Shown here: positions 24,104 to 31,463 of the stretch, piece by piece
Position numbering within the stretch: position 1 is the first letter of the stretch
How the letters are laid out: each line of letters opens with the position of its first letter
Assembly: GCA_050015455.1 (NCBI GenBank)
Contig: JBEKBJ010000017.1
Coordinates: 16,357 to 80,356 of the forward strand
Source: JAGDMS01 sp050015455
GTDB lineage: Bacteria > Desulfobacterota > Binatia > HRBIN30
Length of the DNA stretch: 64,000 bases
Direction: 5' to 3'
The notes under the pieces: generated by a model
The model's input: the letters and a program-made list of their open reading frames with translations, nothing else
Databases searched by the model: none
Told to the model about the DNA's origin: nothing
Position numbers and translations under genes: made by a program

Positions 24104-26419
24104 CTATCCCATGCGGCTCATGTTCGCGTCGTCGCCCGCGTCAGGCGTGGGTTTTCGTCCCAGTTTATGCGACACGAAGGTGTCCAGGGAGGCGATCGCC
24201 GACCGGATGTCGCCGTAGACAGGCAGCCCCCCTTCCTCCAGAACGGAGACGAAGTCAGCGTAGTACCGGCCGGCGCTCACCGACACGACCATCGGCTTCT
24301 TGTGCTGTGCCTCGAGATTCAAGAGCAGGTTCGCCAGACCGCCGGGGTCGCGGCAGGTCTCGGGGTCTGTCTTGAGGGAGACGGAGTGCGGGACGACGGC
24401 GACGAAGACGCAGTCGACCCCGGGGTCGCAGATCACTGCCTCCACGAAGTCGGCGTACATCCGGTCGTCGGCCATAGGCGTGATGTCGAGGATCGGCGAC
24501 GAGGTGTCGACGAGTCCGTATCGGTTGATGGCGTTGAGCCGCTCGACGGTTTCGGCGGAGAGCTGAGCCTGGGTGAGGCCCTTGAGCTCGTCGGCGCCCA
24601 CCGTGCTCTCGAACCCGGCGTTCACCACCCCCGCAACCCGGTTCCCGGCCGGCGGCTTGAGCACGAGGAGGGAGAACGCCTTCACGAGGTCGTAGTACTC
24701 GTCGATGGTCTCGGCGAGTATGACCCCCGCCTGCCGGCAGGCGGCGCGGAACACCTCGTAGCTTCCCGACATCGACGCCGTGTGGGACGCCGCCGATCGA
24801 GCCCCCGCCTCGGTGCGGCCCGCCTTGTACGCCACGATGGGCGTCTCCATACCCCGGGCCATGTCGTAAAACCGCCGGCCCTCGCCGGCGTCGAAGCCCT
24901 CGATGTAGAGGCAGACGACGCCGACCGTGGGGTCGCCCTCGAAGTATGCCAGCAGGTCCGCCACATTCACATCGCACTTGTTTCCAAAACTCACCACTGC
25001 GCGGAAGGGGCGGCAGCCGCGGAGCTTGTCGAGGGCGGTGACCGCTAGCGCGCCGCTCTGGGTGAGCAGCACGGCATTCGAGTGCTCGGAGGAACGGACC
25101 TCGAGCCGCTTCTCGTTGATGAAGAGGGTGTTGACACCTTTCGAGACAGGTCCGCCGCTCGGGTGCCCGGCGACGCGGGATGCGGGTGCCCAGTAGACTC
25201 CCATGCAGTTGGGTCCGAGGACGCGGACCCCGGGCGGAGTTGCGACCCGCACCTGGCGAGCAAAATCCGTGTAGGGCAACGAGGCGGGAATGCCGGGGAT
25301 GAGGATCACCGCCTTCACCGAGGTTCCCGCGAGGCCGCGCAGGAACTCCGGTGCGCTCTGCGCGGGCGCGGCATACACCACCATCTCGACCGGTGCGGGC
25401 AGCTCCGCCAGGCTCCCGTAGAGGGGATAGGATGTGCCGCCGAATCGCACGCTGCCGCCTTTCGGGTTGACGAGGAAGAGATCGTCCCTCCCGAGGTCGT
25501 GGAGCAGCTCTGCAATCTCCCGTCCCAGGCTGACCTTGGACGAATCGGCCGAGCCCCCGACCACGGCGATTCCCCGGGGCCGGAAGAAGGCCTCGAGGTT
25601 CGCGCCATTCCCTCTCGGCGCCCAGACGTCCGCCTCGGACGCGGCCCGGAACTCGGCGAGCCCGTCGAGGGCCACGAAGCGGTTGTCTTTGGAGATCACG
25701 AAGGGGTTCACCTCGAAGGCGGTGAGGATGAACCGGGGCTCCGCGGCCATGGGCGAGTAGCGGAACGCGAGCGTGCTCATCCCAGCGACGGCCCGCGCCA
25801 TGTACTCCAGGTATTCGAGATGGCCGATCTGTTCGAACTTGTGCCGGATGTGGAGCGAGTGCATGAAGGCCAGGGCGGCGGCATAGTCGATGGGCGGGAG
25901 GAAGAGGTTGGCCCGGTCATAGTGCGCGGCGAAAAATTCCGCGTCGTCCCCGCCCTTGGTCACGGTGAGCACTGGCCCGAAGGCCGGATCCTCCCGGAAC
26001 CCCACCAGGGCCTCGTAGCCGATGGCCTGGGTGTGCGGGACGTGCTCCACCAGGAGGAAGCCGGTGACATCGGGTGCCTCGGCGGCGGCGAAGCGGGAGA
26101 GGACCTCCTCCCGCATCCGCGTCAGGACGAATTGCACGAAGAGAGGATCCGAGGCGGCGACCGTCCTCACCCCGCCGACCTTCTGCTTGTGGGGAATTCC
26201 GGGGGAGACGATCTTGACCACCACGGTATGCCCGAGACCGGCAAGCGCCTCCGCGGTGACCTCCGCCACGTCGCGCACGAACCGGTGGCGCGGGACCTTC
26301 AGACCGATGGTCTGGAGGATCCCGTACACCTCGTGCTCGTACAGGATGCTCCTCCCTTGCCGCTCCGCGGCAGCGAGGATCCTGTCGATCCGCCCCACCA
26401 TCTCGGAGGTGAGACCCAT
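24104..26419 (-). CDS. ADP-forming acyl-CoA synthetase (acetyl-CoA synthetase family), ATP-grasp domain first
   Basis: 771 residues. Residues 1-~250 form an ATP-grasp domain (VVVKIVSPGIPHKQKVGGV, DPAFGPVLTVTKGGDDAEFF, AFEVNPFVI). Residues ~280-420 form a CoA-binding domain (GIAVVGGSADSSKVS, GPNCMGVYW). Residues ~430-745 form the succinyl-CoA-ligase-like domain with LLTQSGALAVTALDKLRGCR and the phosphohistidine segment SAASHTASMSGSYEVF. The enzyme converts acyl-CoA, ADP and phosphate to acid, CoA and ATP, or the reverse. Most fused bacterial homologues place the CoA-binding domain first; this one has the opposite order. It stands alone. Substrate not determinable. Confidence 0.88.
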   Translation of the reverse strand: MGLTSEMVGRIDRILAAAERQGRSILYEHEVYGILQTIGLKVPRHRFVRDVAEVTAEALAGLGHTVVVKIVSPGIPHKQKVGGVRTVAASDPLFVQFVLTRMREEVLSRFAAAEAPDVTGFLLVEHVPHTQAIGYEALVGFREDPAFGPVLTVTKGGDDAEFFAAHYDRANLFLPPIDYAAALAFMHSLHIRHKFEQIGHLEYLEYMARAVAGMSTLAFRYSPMAAEPRFILTAFEVNPFVISKDNRFVALDGLAEFRAASEADVWAPRGNGANLEAFFRPRGIAVVGGSADSSKVSLGREIAELLHDLGRDDLFLVNPKGGSVRFGGTSYPLYGSLAELPAPVEMVVYAAPAQSAPEFLRGLAGTSVKAVILIPGIPASLPYTDFARQVRVATPPGVRVLGPNCMGVYWAPASRVAGHPSGGPVSKGVNTLFINEKRLEVRSSEHSNAVLLTQSGALAVTALDKLRGCRPFRAVVSFGNKCDVNVADLLAYFEGDPTVGVVCLYIEGFDAGEGRRFYDMARGMETPIVAYKAGRTEAGARSAASHTASMSGSYEVFRAACRQAGVILAETIDEYYDLVKAFSLLVLKPPAGNRVAGVVNAGFESTVGADELKGLTQAQLSAETVERLNAINRYGLVDTSSPILDITPMADDRMYADFVEAVICDPGVDCVFVAVVPHSVSLKTDPETCRDPGGLANLLLNLEAQHKKPMVVSVSAGRYYADFVSVLEEGGLPVYGDIRSAIASLDTFVSHKLGRKPTPDAGDDANMSRMG

Positions 26420-26642
26420 GGTGAGCCCTCCGGCGCGGCTCTAGCACATCGGGCGGCACCGCGCACCTGCCCGGGGGGCAACGAGCTGCGAACTACCTGA
26501 ACCAGATGGTCCTAACCCCTTGGTTGACAAGCGCTTCCCGGAATGCGTTCCCGTATACAGGGGTGCGCTTATGACAATTACCCGATGACGCGCGGCGGCG
26601 GCACGGCCTCATCCATCGAGCACCTGTTCACATCCTGAACTC

Positions 26643-27626
26643 TCAGCGCCCGACGAACTGCATCATCGCTTCGGGGTAGCGCGGGCCGGCGGCGGCCCCG
26701 CGCGGACAGGCGGCATCGAGGCGGGCGAGGTCCTCGGCCGAGAGCCGTACGCTCAGCGCGCCGAGATTTTCCTCCAAGTACGATCGCCGCTTCGTGCCGG
26801 GGATCGGCACGATGTCGTCACCTTGCGCGAGCACCCATGCCAGCGCCAGTTGTGCCGCCGTGCAGCCCTTGGCTCTGGCGATCTCTTCCACCCGCGCCAC
26901 CAGCGCCAGATTCTTCGCGAAGTTTTCCTCCTGAAAGCGCGGCGAATAGCGGCGGAAGTCGTCCGGAGCGAGATCCTCGAAGCATTTGATCCGGCCGCTG
27001 AGGAAGCCGCGGCCGAGCGGGCTGTACGGCATGAAGCCGATGCCGAGCTCGCGGCACGTCGGCAAGATGGCCTCCTCCGGGTCGCGGCTCCAGAGCGAGT
27101 ATTCGGTTTGCAGCGATGTGATCGGATGCGTGGCGTGGGCGCGCCGCAGCGTCTCCGGCCCCGCCTCCGACAGGCCGATGAAGCGCGTCTTGCCGGCGCG
27201 CACCAGCTCCCCCATCGCACCCACGCTCTCTTCGATCGGCACCTGGGGGTCGACGCGGTGCAGTTGGTAGAGGTCGACATGGTCAACGCCCAGGCGGCGA
27301 AGGCTCCCGTCACAGGCCGTGCGAATATACTCGGGGCGGCCGTTGATCCCGCGTAACGCGCGGTCGTTAGGATCGCGCACGATGCCGCATTTCGTTGCCA
27401 GGACGACTTGGTTGCGCCGCCCGCGGATGGCGCGCCCGACCAGCTCCTCGTTGGTGTACGGGCCATACATGTCCGCGGTGTCGAGCAGGGTGACGCCGAG
27501 GTCGAGAGCGCGGTGAATCGTGGCGATGGCTTCGGCCTCGTCGGCCGGTCCGTAGAACTCACTCATTCCCATGCAGCCGAGCCCCATGGCCGACACCGGC
27601 AGTTTCCCGAGCGCGCGAGTTTGCAT
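26643..27626 (-). CDS. Aldo/keto reductase
   Basis: 327 residues. The start MQTRALGKLPVSAMGLGCMG and FYGPADEAEAIATIHRALDL are typical of the YakC/AKR13-like group. The catalytic tetrad can be read: Asp in LLDTADMYGPYTNEELVG with its Tyr, Lys in VLATKCGIVRD, and His in YQLHRVDPQ. Cofactor-binding PIPGTKRRSYLEENLGAL lies near the C-terminus and favours NADPH. Such enzymes reduce carbonyl compounds in the cytoplasm. The gene has no operon partner; it faces the same way as the neighbours but with gaps of more than 80 bases on both sides. Confidence 0.92.
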   Translation of the reverse strand: MQTRALGKLPVSAMGLGCMGMSEFYGPADEAEAIATIHRALDLGVTLLDTADMYGPYTNEELVGRAIRGRRNQVVLATKCGIVRDPNDRALRGINGRPEYIRTACDGSLRRLGVDHVDLYQLHRVDPQVPIEESVGAMGELVRAGKTRFIGLSEAGPETLRRAHATHPITSLQTEYSLWSRDPEEAILPTCRELGIGFMPYSPLGRGFLSGRIKCFEDLAPDDFRRYSPRFQEENFAKNLALVARVEEIARAKGCTAAQLALAWVLAQGDDIVPIPGTKRRSYLEENLGALSVRLSAEDLARLDAACPRGAAAGPRYPEAMMQFVGR

Positions 27627-27710
27627 GCGGTCTCCTCCTATATGCGGTTTATTCTGTCACACGGCGGACCGGAGCGGAATACGACCGTGCCGTGCCGGCA
27701 GGATAGGCCA

Positions 27711-28250
27711 TCACAGCTCCAACTGCGTGCCGCCATCGTAGATCAACCGGCCCCCGAGTACGCGTGCGAAGTCGGGCAGGCAATGCTCCGCCGTGCGCGT
27801 CGGTGTCTCGATGTGTAAGACCTTGTGCCCGAGGACCGCAAGCCGGTCCGAGATCAGGCGCCGGTGGCAACGCCAATACAGCGCCTCGGCGCACATGAAG
27901 GCGGTGCGATCACTGCGCGCCAGCGCGAGGAGCTGCTCAAGCCCCTTCGAAAACTCCTCGCTATCCATGTAGTCGGCGTAATTGCGGAAGCCGGCGACGG
28001 TCCACGCCGTGTGCGGCGAGTCGGGCCGTGGGGAACCATGGCGCCGCCCACCGAGCAGGGGAATCCATTCGTAGCGGACGTCGTGGTACGCGAGGGAGGC
28101 AGCCAAGGGCTCGCGATTGAAGTGCGGCCAGCGTCGTGATGACGGGAAGGCGCGCACGTCGGCTATGCAGCGGATCTCGTGCGCCGCGACCAGCTGCAGA
28201 AATTCATCGAGCGGCCGGTTGGAGTGACCGATGGTGTACAGAGTGAGCAT
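27711..28250 (-). CDS. DUF488 family protein
   Basis: 179 residues from ATG 28250, where the family start LTLYTIGHSNRPLDEFLQLV begins; five upstream codons in the open frame are not family-like. Blocks CIADVRAFPSSRRWPHFN, YEWIPLLGGRR and FMCAEALYWRCHRRLISDRL are the DUF488 signature, including the CxE...CHR motif, which may bind metal. Function is not established. It replaces the expected remainder of a HEPN gene directly upstream, so its insertion or a deletion created the present junction. Confidence 0.87.
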   Translation of the reverse strand: MLTLYTIGHSNRPLDEFLQLVAAHEIRCIADVRAFPSSRRWPHFNREPLAASLAYHDVRYEWIPLLGGRRHGSPRPDSPHTAWTVAGFRNYADYMDSEEFSKGLEQLLALARSDRTAFMCAEALYWRCHRRLISDRLAVLGHKVLHIETPTRTAEHCLPDFARVLGGRLIYDGGTQLEL

Positions 28251-28317
28251 GACGGAAAACGCCAAACCGGAAATGAAGACGGGGAATCAAGCCAGCCAAG
28301 GGTCCGCCCCGACCCAG

Positions 28318-28393
28318 AGCCTGTCGCATAGGAAGCGATGAGCCGCGCCGCCTCCATAATATAGCGCAGCCGGCCGAGTTGGTCAGCTTCCAT
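28318..28393 (-). pseudogene. Truncated HEPN/DUF86 toxin gene
   Basis: ATG 28393 overlaps the end of the upstream nucleotidyltransferase by eleven bases, the normal arrangement for an MNT-HEPN pair. The frame gives MEADQLGRLRYIMEAARLIA then SYATG, the first helix of DUF86 HEPN proteins, and then loses all resemblance; the catalytic RxxxxH motif near the C-terminus is missing. Fewer than 30 of the usual ~115 residues remain before the DUF488 gene begins. The toxin half of the pair is thus dead. Confidence 0.55.
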
Positions 28394-28709
28394 AAACGCA
28401 GACGGCCGTGCCCAGGATGTGCTCACGGGTGTAGCGGTTCCGGGAGTGTTCCAAGGGCCGACGGAGGACAAAATCCACGGGCGCACCCACCAGTTCCTCC
28501 ACCTCGCCCGCCATTTCGAGCAGCTCGGCAGTGGAGACAGGTACGGACTCATCGAGCGTCACTAGCAGGTCCACATCACTATCTGAGGATGCCTGGCCAC
28601 GCGCGACAGAGCCGAAGACCTCTAAGCGGCGGATACGGTACTTTTCGCAAAACCCGCGCAGCCACCTCCCCAGATCCTCAGTAGTAAGTGGCTGCCGATT
28701 TCCTGCCAT
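28383..28709 (-). CDS. Minimal nucleotidyltransferase (MNT, antitoxin-like)
   Basis: 108 residues. The motif VFGSVARGQASSDSDVDLLV matches the GSxARG...SDxDL signature of the polymerase-beta-type minimal nucleotidyltransferases, with both metal-binding Asp present. In intact systems the MNT neutralises a HEPN RNase toxin by AMPylating it. Here the HEPN frame directly after it is truncated, so this MNT is probably orphaned. The upstream end lies near a dispersed repeat copy. Confidence 0.87.
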   Translation of the reverse strand: MAGNRQPLTTEDLGRWLRGFCEKYRIRRLEVFGSVARGQASSDSDVDLLVTLDESVPVSTAELLEMAGEVEELVGAPVDFVLRRPLEHSRNRYTREHILGTAVCVYGS

Positions 28710-28793
28710 GGCAGGAGCGTACCTGCGCTACCCGCCCGATTCAAGCAATCGGCCAACAGGGCGCGCTCTGCCCCTCCGGCGCTTTTCTTTCCG

Positions 28794-28817
28794 CGCGCCC
28801 TGAGCCTGTCGAAGGGC
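28794..28817 (+). repeat. Dispersed repeat, copy 2 of 4
   Basis: Reads cgcgccctgagcctgtcgaa then gggc, ending ten bases before the TTG of the next PIN gene. Same orientation as the copies at 5325, 36842 and 54534. It may have displaced the original upstream antitoxin or start region of the PIN gene. Confidence 0.6.
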
Positions 28818-28827
28818 AAATTCCGAT

Positions 28828-29289
28828 TTGCTCACCAGCTGTGAGCGCCTTCTCGTAGACGCGAACATTCTGCTCGAAGCAACGGACGAGAAACGGCCGT
28901 ACCATCACGCCGCCAAGGAGTTGATCGAATCGCACCCGTCCTTGGTGATGTCGGCCCAGGTTGTCCGTGAGTATCTGGTCGTCGCGACGCAGCCTACCGA
29001 GGTCAACGGACTGAGCATGTCTTTATCGGGCGCGCTCGCCAACTTGCGCGAGTTCCGTCGAGCCATCCCTCTGCTCCCGGAGAGCAAACCGCTGTTGCCG
29101 AGCCTTCTGCGTCTGTTGGCTGCAGTTCCGTGTACCGGCACCCGCATCCACGACGCCCATATCGTCGCCAGTGCCATGGTTCACAGGGTGAAGACCATCG
29201 TCTCGCTGGACACCGACGACTTCGCTCCGTTTCTTTCGCGCATCGCGGCGATCACGCTACAAGAAGCGAGCGCACGGCCCAGGAGGTGA
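28828..29289 (+). CDS. PIN-domain protein, apparently without an antitoxin
   Basis: 153 residues. LLVDANILLEATDE provides the first Asp with the rest of the strand, VVREYLVVATQP the helix with Glu, GTRIHDAHIVASAMVHRV the second Asp and SLDTDDFAPF the last acidic pair, so the RNase active site looks intact. The only in-frame start is TTG 28828, ten bases after a dispersed repeat, and no antitoxin frame precedes it. The original N-terminus may have been changed by the repeat. Likely an orphan toxin remnant. Confidence 0.75.
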   Translation: MLTSCERLLVDANILLEATDEKRPYHHAAKELIESHPSLVMSAQVVREYLVVATQPTEVNGLSMSLSGALANLREFRRAIPLLPESKPLLPSLLRLLAAVPCTGTRIHDAHIVASAMVHRVKTIVSLDTDDFAPFLSRIAAITLQEASARPRR

Positions 29290-29605
29290 GTGTCGATCGC
29301 TGGGGCGCTTGGTTGTCAAGGGCCGGCCAAACTGGCCGCGATTTCGTGGGGGGTGCGTGGGTGAAAAGTCGGTCAGTACGTACCTTGCATTTTGGTGCCT
29401 GCGCGGCGTGAAAAGTCGCGGTGTACGGTGACCGAAGAATCGGGTGGGGTAGGCTCCGGCAATCGATCTGGATAGCAACTCACGTGGGCAGTGTCGACCA
29501 TCGCTAAGCAACCGGTACTGTGGCCCATCGCCCACTACCAAGCAACCGGTCCCTTTGAGATCCGAAACCCCGGACTCCCGAGGCACACCGTGGCTCGTGC
29601 GGATA
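29290..29605. other. Intergenic region with a short direct repeat
   Basis: No gene seen. The 11-mer gtgaaaagtcg occurs twice, at 29361-29371 and 29408-29418, 47 bases apart. Convergent genes flank the region. Confidence 0.45.
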
Positions 29606-30055
29606 TCAACTCTTCGCCCGCTCGCGCAGCCAAATCAGGTCGGCTTGGTCTCTTCCACGTCCGGTTGCGGCTTTGTTGCGGATCAGGTCTGCAAGGCCGA
29701 TCACCGGAAGGCTCTGCTCGTCGATCGTAACCGTCAGGCGGTTGGGCCAAGCCTCCTCGAAACTCACACCGGTGATCCCGGTGAGGATATCGATGCGACT
29801 GGGCGCAATGCCGATCTGGAAGACGGTATCCAAGCGCAGCAGGTCTTCGATCGTCAGATCAAACAGCGGCGCGCCGAAACTCTGGAGCGCGCGCATCACG
29901 TGCTCGGCGTTCGCGCGCGTCGGGCGGACCCAAATGTCGATGTCGCCCGTGGCGCGGGGGAGACCGTGCGCCGCCATGGCGTAAGCGCCCACGACGAGAA
30001 ACTCAACGCCCTCCGCGCACAACGCGGCCAACATCTCGAAGAAGTCGCGGTTCAT
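29606..30055 (-). CDS. Nucleotidyltransferase-fold protein (DUF6036/AbiEii-like)
   Basis: 149 residues. EFLVVGAYAMAAHGLPRATG followed by DIDIWV is the G-[GS]-x-A...DxD core of AbiEii-type or DUF6036 nucleotidyltransferases, with the third acidic residue in SRIDILTGI. The C-terminal VIGLADLIRNKAATGRGRDQ and ADLIWL are also shared by the family. Related proteins serve as toxins that modify tRNA or nucleotides in type IV toxin-antitoxin systems. The upstream gene overlaps it by 53 bases and encodes a likely partner. Confidence 0.8.
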   Translation of the reverse strand: MNRDFFEMLAALCAEGVEFLVVGAYAMAAHGLPRATGDIDIWVRPTRANAEHVMRALQSFGAPLFDLTIEDLLRLDTVFQIGIAPSRIDILTGITGVSFEEAWPNRLTVTIDEQSLPVIGLADLIRNKAATGRGRDQADLIWLRERAKS

Positions 30056-30263
30056 CCGTTGTCCCCGTCTGAAACGCCCATGCTTGGAGTGTTATCGGCC
30101 ACACCAACGCCATGCGCTCCGCGGGCGTCAGACGCGCCACGTAGTCGTCCTCTGGTTCGTCGCCTAGACGGCACAAACGAGTCGGGAGCTGGGCGCGAGT
30201 CACGCCCTGAGTATACCCGCAAATGGTTGGATCCGCGAACCAACGCCATGGTTCACGCGCCAC
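30003..30263 (-). CDS. Small partner protein of the nucleotidyltransferase (antitoxin-like)
   Basis: Up to 86 residues; the recognisable part is LTPAERMALVWPITLQAWAF and a C-terminal RVVRGGR. I recall such short proteins, ending in a similar basic motif, directly before DUF6036-type genes, which supports a paired system, but I cannot check this. The start is uncertain: GTG near 30204 in the VTRAQL segment is a compact alternative. The long overlap with the next gene suggests translational coupling. Confidence 0.55.
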   Translation of the reverse strand: MAREPWRWFADPTICGYTQGVTRAQLPTRLCRLGDEPEDDYVARLTPAERMALVWPITLQAWAFQTGTTDEPRLLRDVGRVVRGGR

Positions 30264-30304
30264 TGTCGTGTCTGTCGCTACCCGAACTCCTGCAGCGAGC
30301 GCGC

Positions 30305-31261
30305 TCAGCGCGCAATGTTCCGAGCTTTGATGAACGTTCCGCGTTCGAGTTCCTCGAAGGCTACCCTCAACTCCTCCTGCGTGTTCATCACGATGGGTCC
30401 GTACCAGGCTATGGGCTCACCGATCGGCTTCCCGGAGATCAGCAGGAAGCGGACGGGCTCCGCTTCGGCGGCGATGGACACGGTGTCGCCGTCACCGAAG
30501 AGCACCAAGTGGCCGTCGCCGATCAGCCGGTCGCGCTCCATATCAAAGTAGCTGTCGCCCTCGGCCTCGTAGCTGAAGGGATCTTTCTGCATGCAGAAAA
30601 CGCCCTTGCCGCCGATCACGTACGCGAACACCGTGTGCCCACGTGGCGTACGGTGGGTGAACGTCCCGCCGGGCGGAAGGCTCACGTCAAGGTACTCGGG
30701 GCTGGTGACGATGTCGCGTACCGGCCCGCTCACCCCGCCCGCCGAGCCGGCGACGATTTTGATCGTGGCGCCGCCTGAGTCCCTCACTTCCGGGATATCA
30801 CCGCTCGCGACACCGCGGTAGCGCGGTTCCATCATCTTGTTCGCCGCTGGCAAGTTCGCCCAGAGTTGGAAGCCGTGCATGGCGCCGGTCGCGTCGCCTT
30901 TGGGCATCTCCTGGTGGATGATGCCGCTGCCGGCGGTCATCCACTGCACATTACCCGGGGAGATCACGCCGCGGTTGCCCAGGCTGTCACCGTGCTCGAC
31001 CTCACCGCGCAGCACGTACGTGATCGTTTCCATCCCACGATGCGGATGCCAAGGGAACCCTTTCAGGTAGTGAGCGGGCTCATCGGAACGGAAGTCGTCG
31101 AGCAGCAGGAAGGGATCATACAGCTCTGGGCGGCCGAAACCGATCGCGCGGTGTAGGTGGACGCCGGCACCTTCGATGGCCGCGCGGCTCTTGACGACCT
31201 TACGGATGTGCCTGCTCTGGTTCACCGGCTGCTCTTCACCGTGATACTCCCCCAAGCTCAC
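30305..31261 (-). CDS. Pirin-family protein
   Basis: 318 residues. The N-terminal cupin holds the metal ligands in PWHPHRGMETITYVLRGEVE and SGIIHQEMP (three His and one Glu), followed by a second cupin domain (HTVFAYVIGGKGVFC). Bacterial pirins act as quercetin 2,3-dioxygenases or as regulators; which applies here is unknown. The C-terminal block PIAWYGPIVMNTQEELRVAF is typical. No signal peptide. It stands alone between the nucleotidyltransferase pair and the paaK operon. Confidence 0.92.
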   Translation of the reverse strand: MSLGEYHGEEQPVNQSRHIRKVVKSRAAIEGAGVHLHRAIGFGRPELYDPFLLLDDFRSDEPAHYLKGFPWHPHRGMETITYVLRGEVEHGDSLGNRGVISPGNVQWMTAGSGIIHQEMPKGDATGAMHGFQLWANLPAANKMMEPRYRGVASGDIPEVRDSGGATIKIVAGSAGGVSGPVRDIVTSPEYLDVSLPPGGTFTHRTPRGHTVFAYVIGGKGVFCMQKDPFSYEAEGDSYFDMERDRLIGDGHLVLFGDGDTVSIAAEAEPVRFLLISGKPIGEPIAWYGPIVMNTQEELRVAFEELERGTFIKARNIAR

Positions 31262-31463
31262 GCGTCAACTCTATGCTAATCTCAGCGACCATCAGCGCAA
31301 GACCCCCTGGTCCCGGATCGCAAGAAGGACGAAATGGGGGCTTCGAGTTGCTCATGCCGACACCCCCGAACGAAAGGTGCGGTGGCGAGCTTCGTGTTCG
31401 AGGGACTGTACCGTTGGGTACGGTGCGCGTAGAACTCTTGGAAACGCGCGCTCGTGAAACGCG

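Noticed and set aside
25082..26500. 472-codon plus-strand frame opposite the acyl-CoA synthetase
   Set aside because: Rich in Arg/Gly/His as expected of an antisense GC-rich shadow; the minus-strand frame has all family motifs.
26520..26570. Promoter from ttgacaagcg... on the plus strand
   Set aside because: No matching -10 at the right distance and both neighbouring genes are on the other strand.
29290..29480. Ends of an IS21-like element suggested by repeated gtgaaaagtcg
   Set aside because: Only a short direct repeat is present, with no transposase or helper ATPase fragment and no second end.
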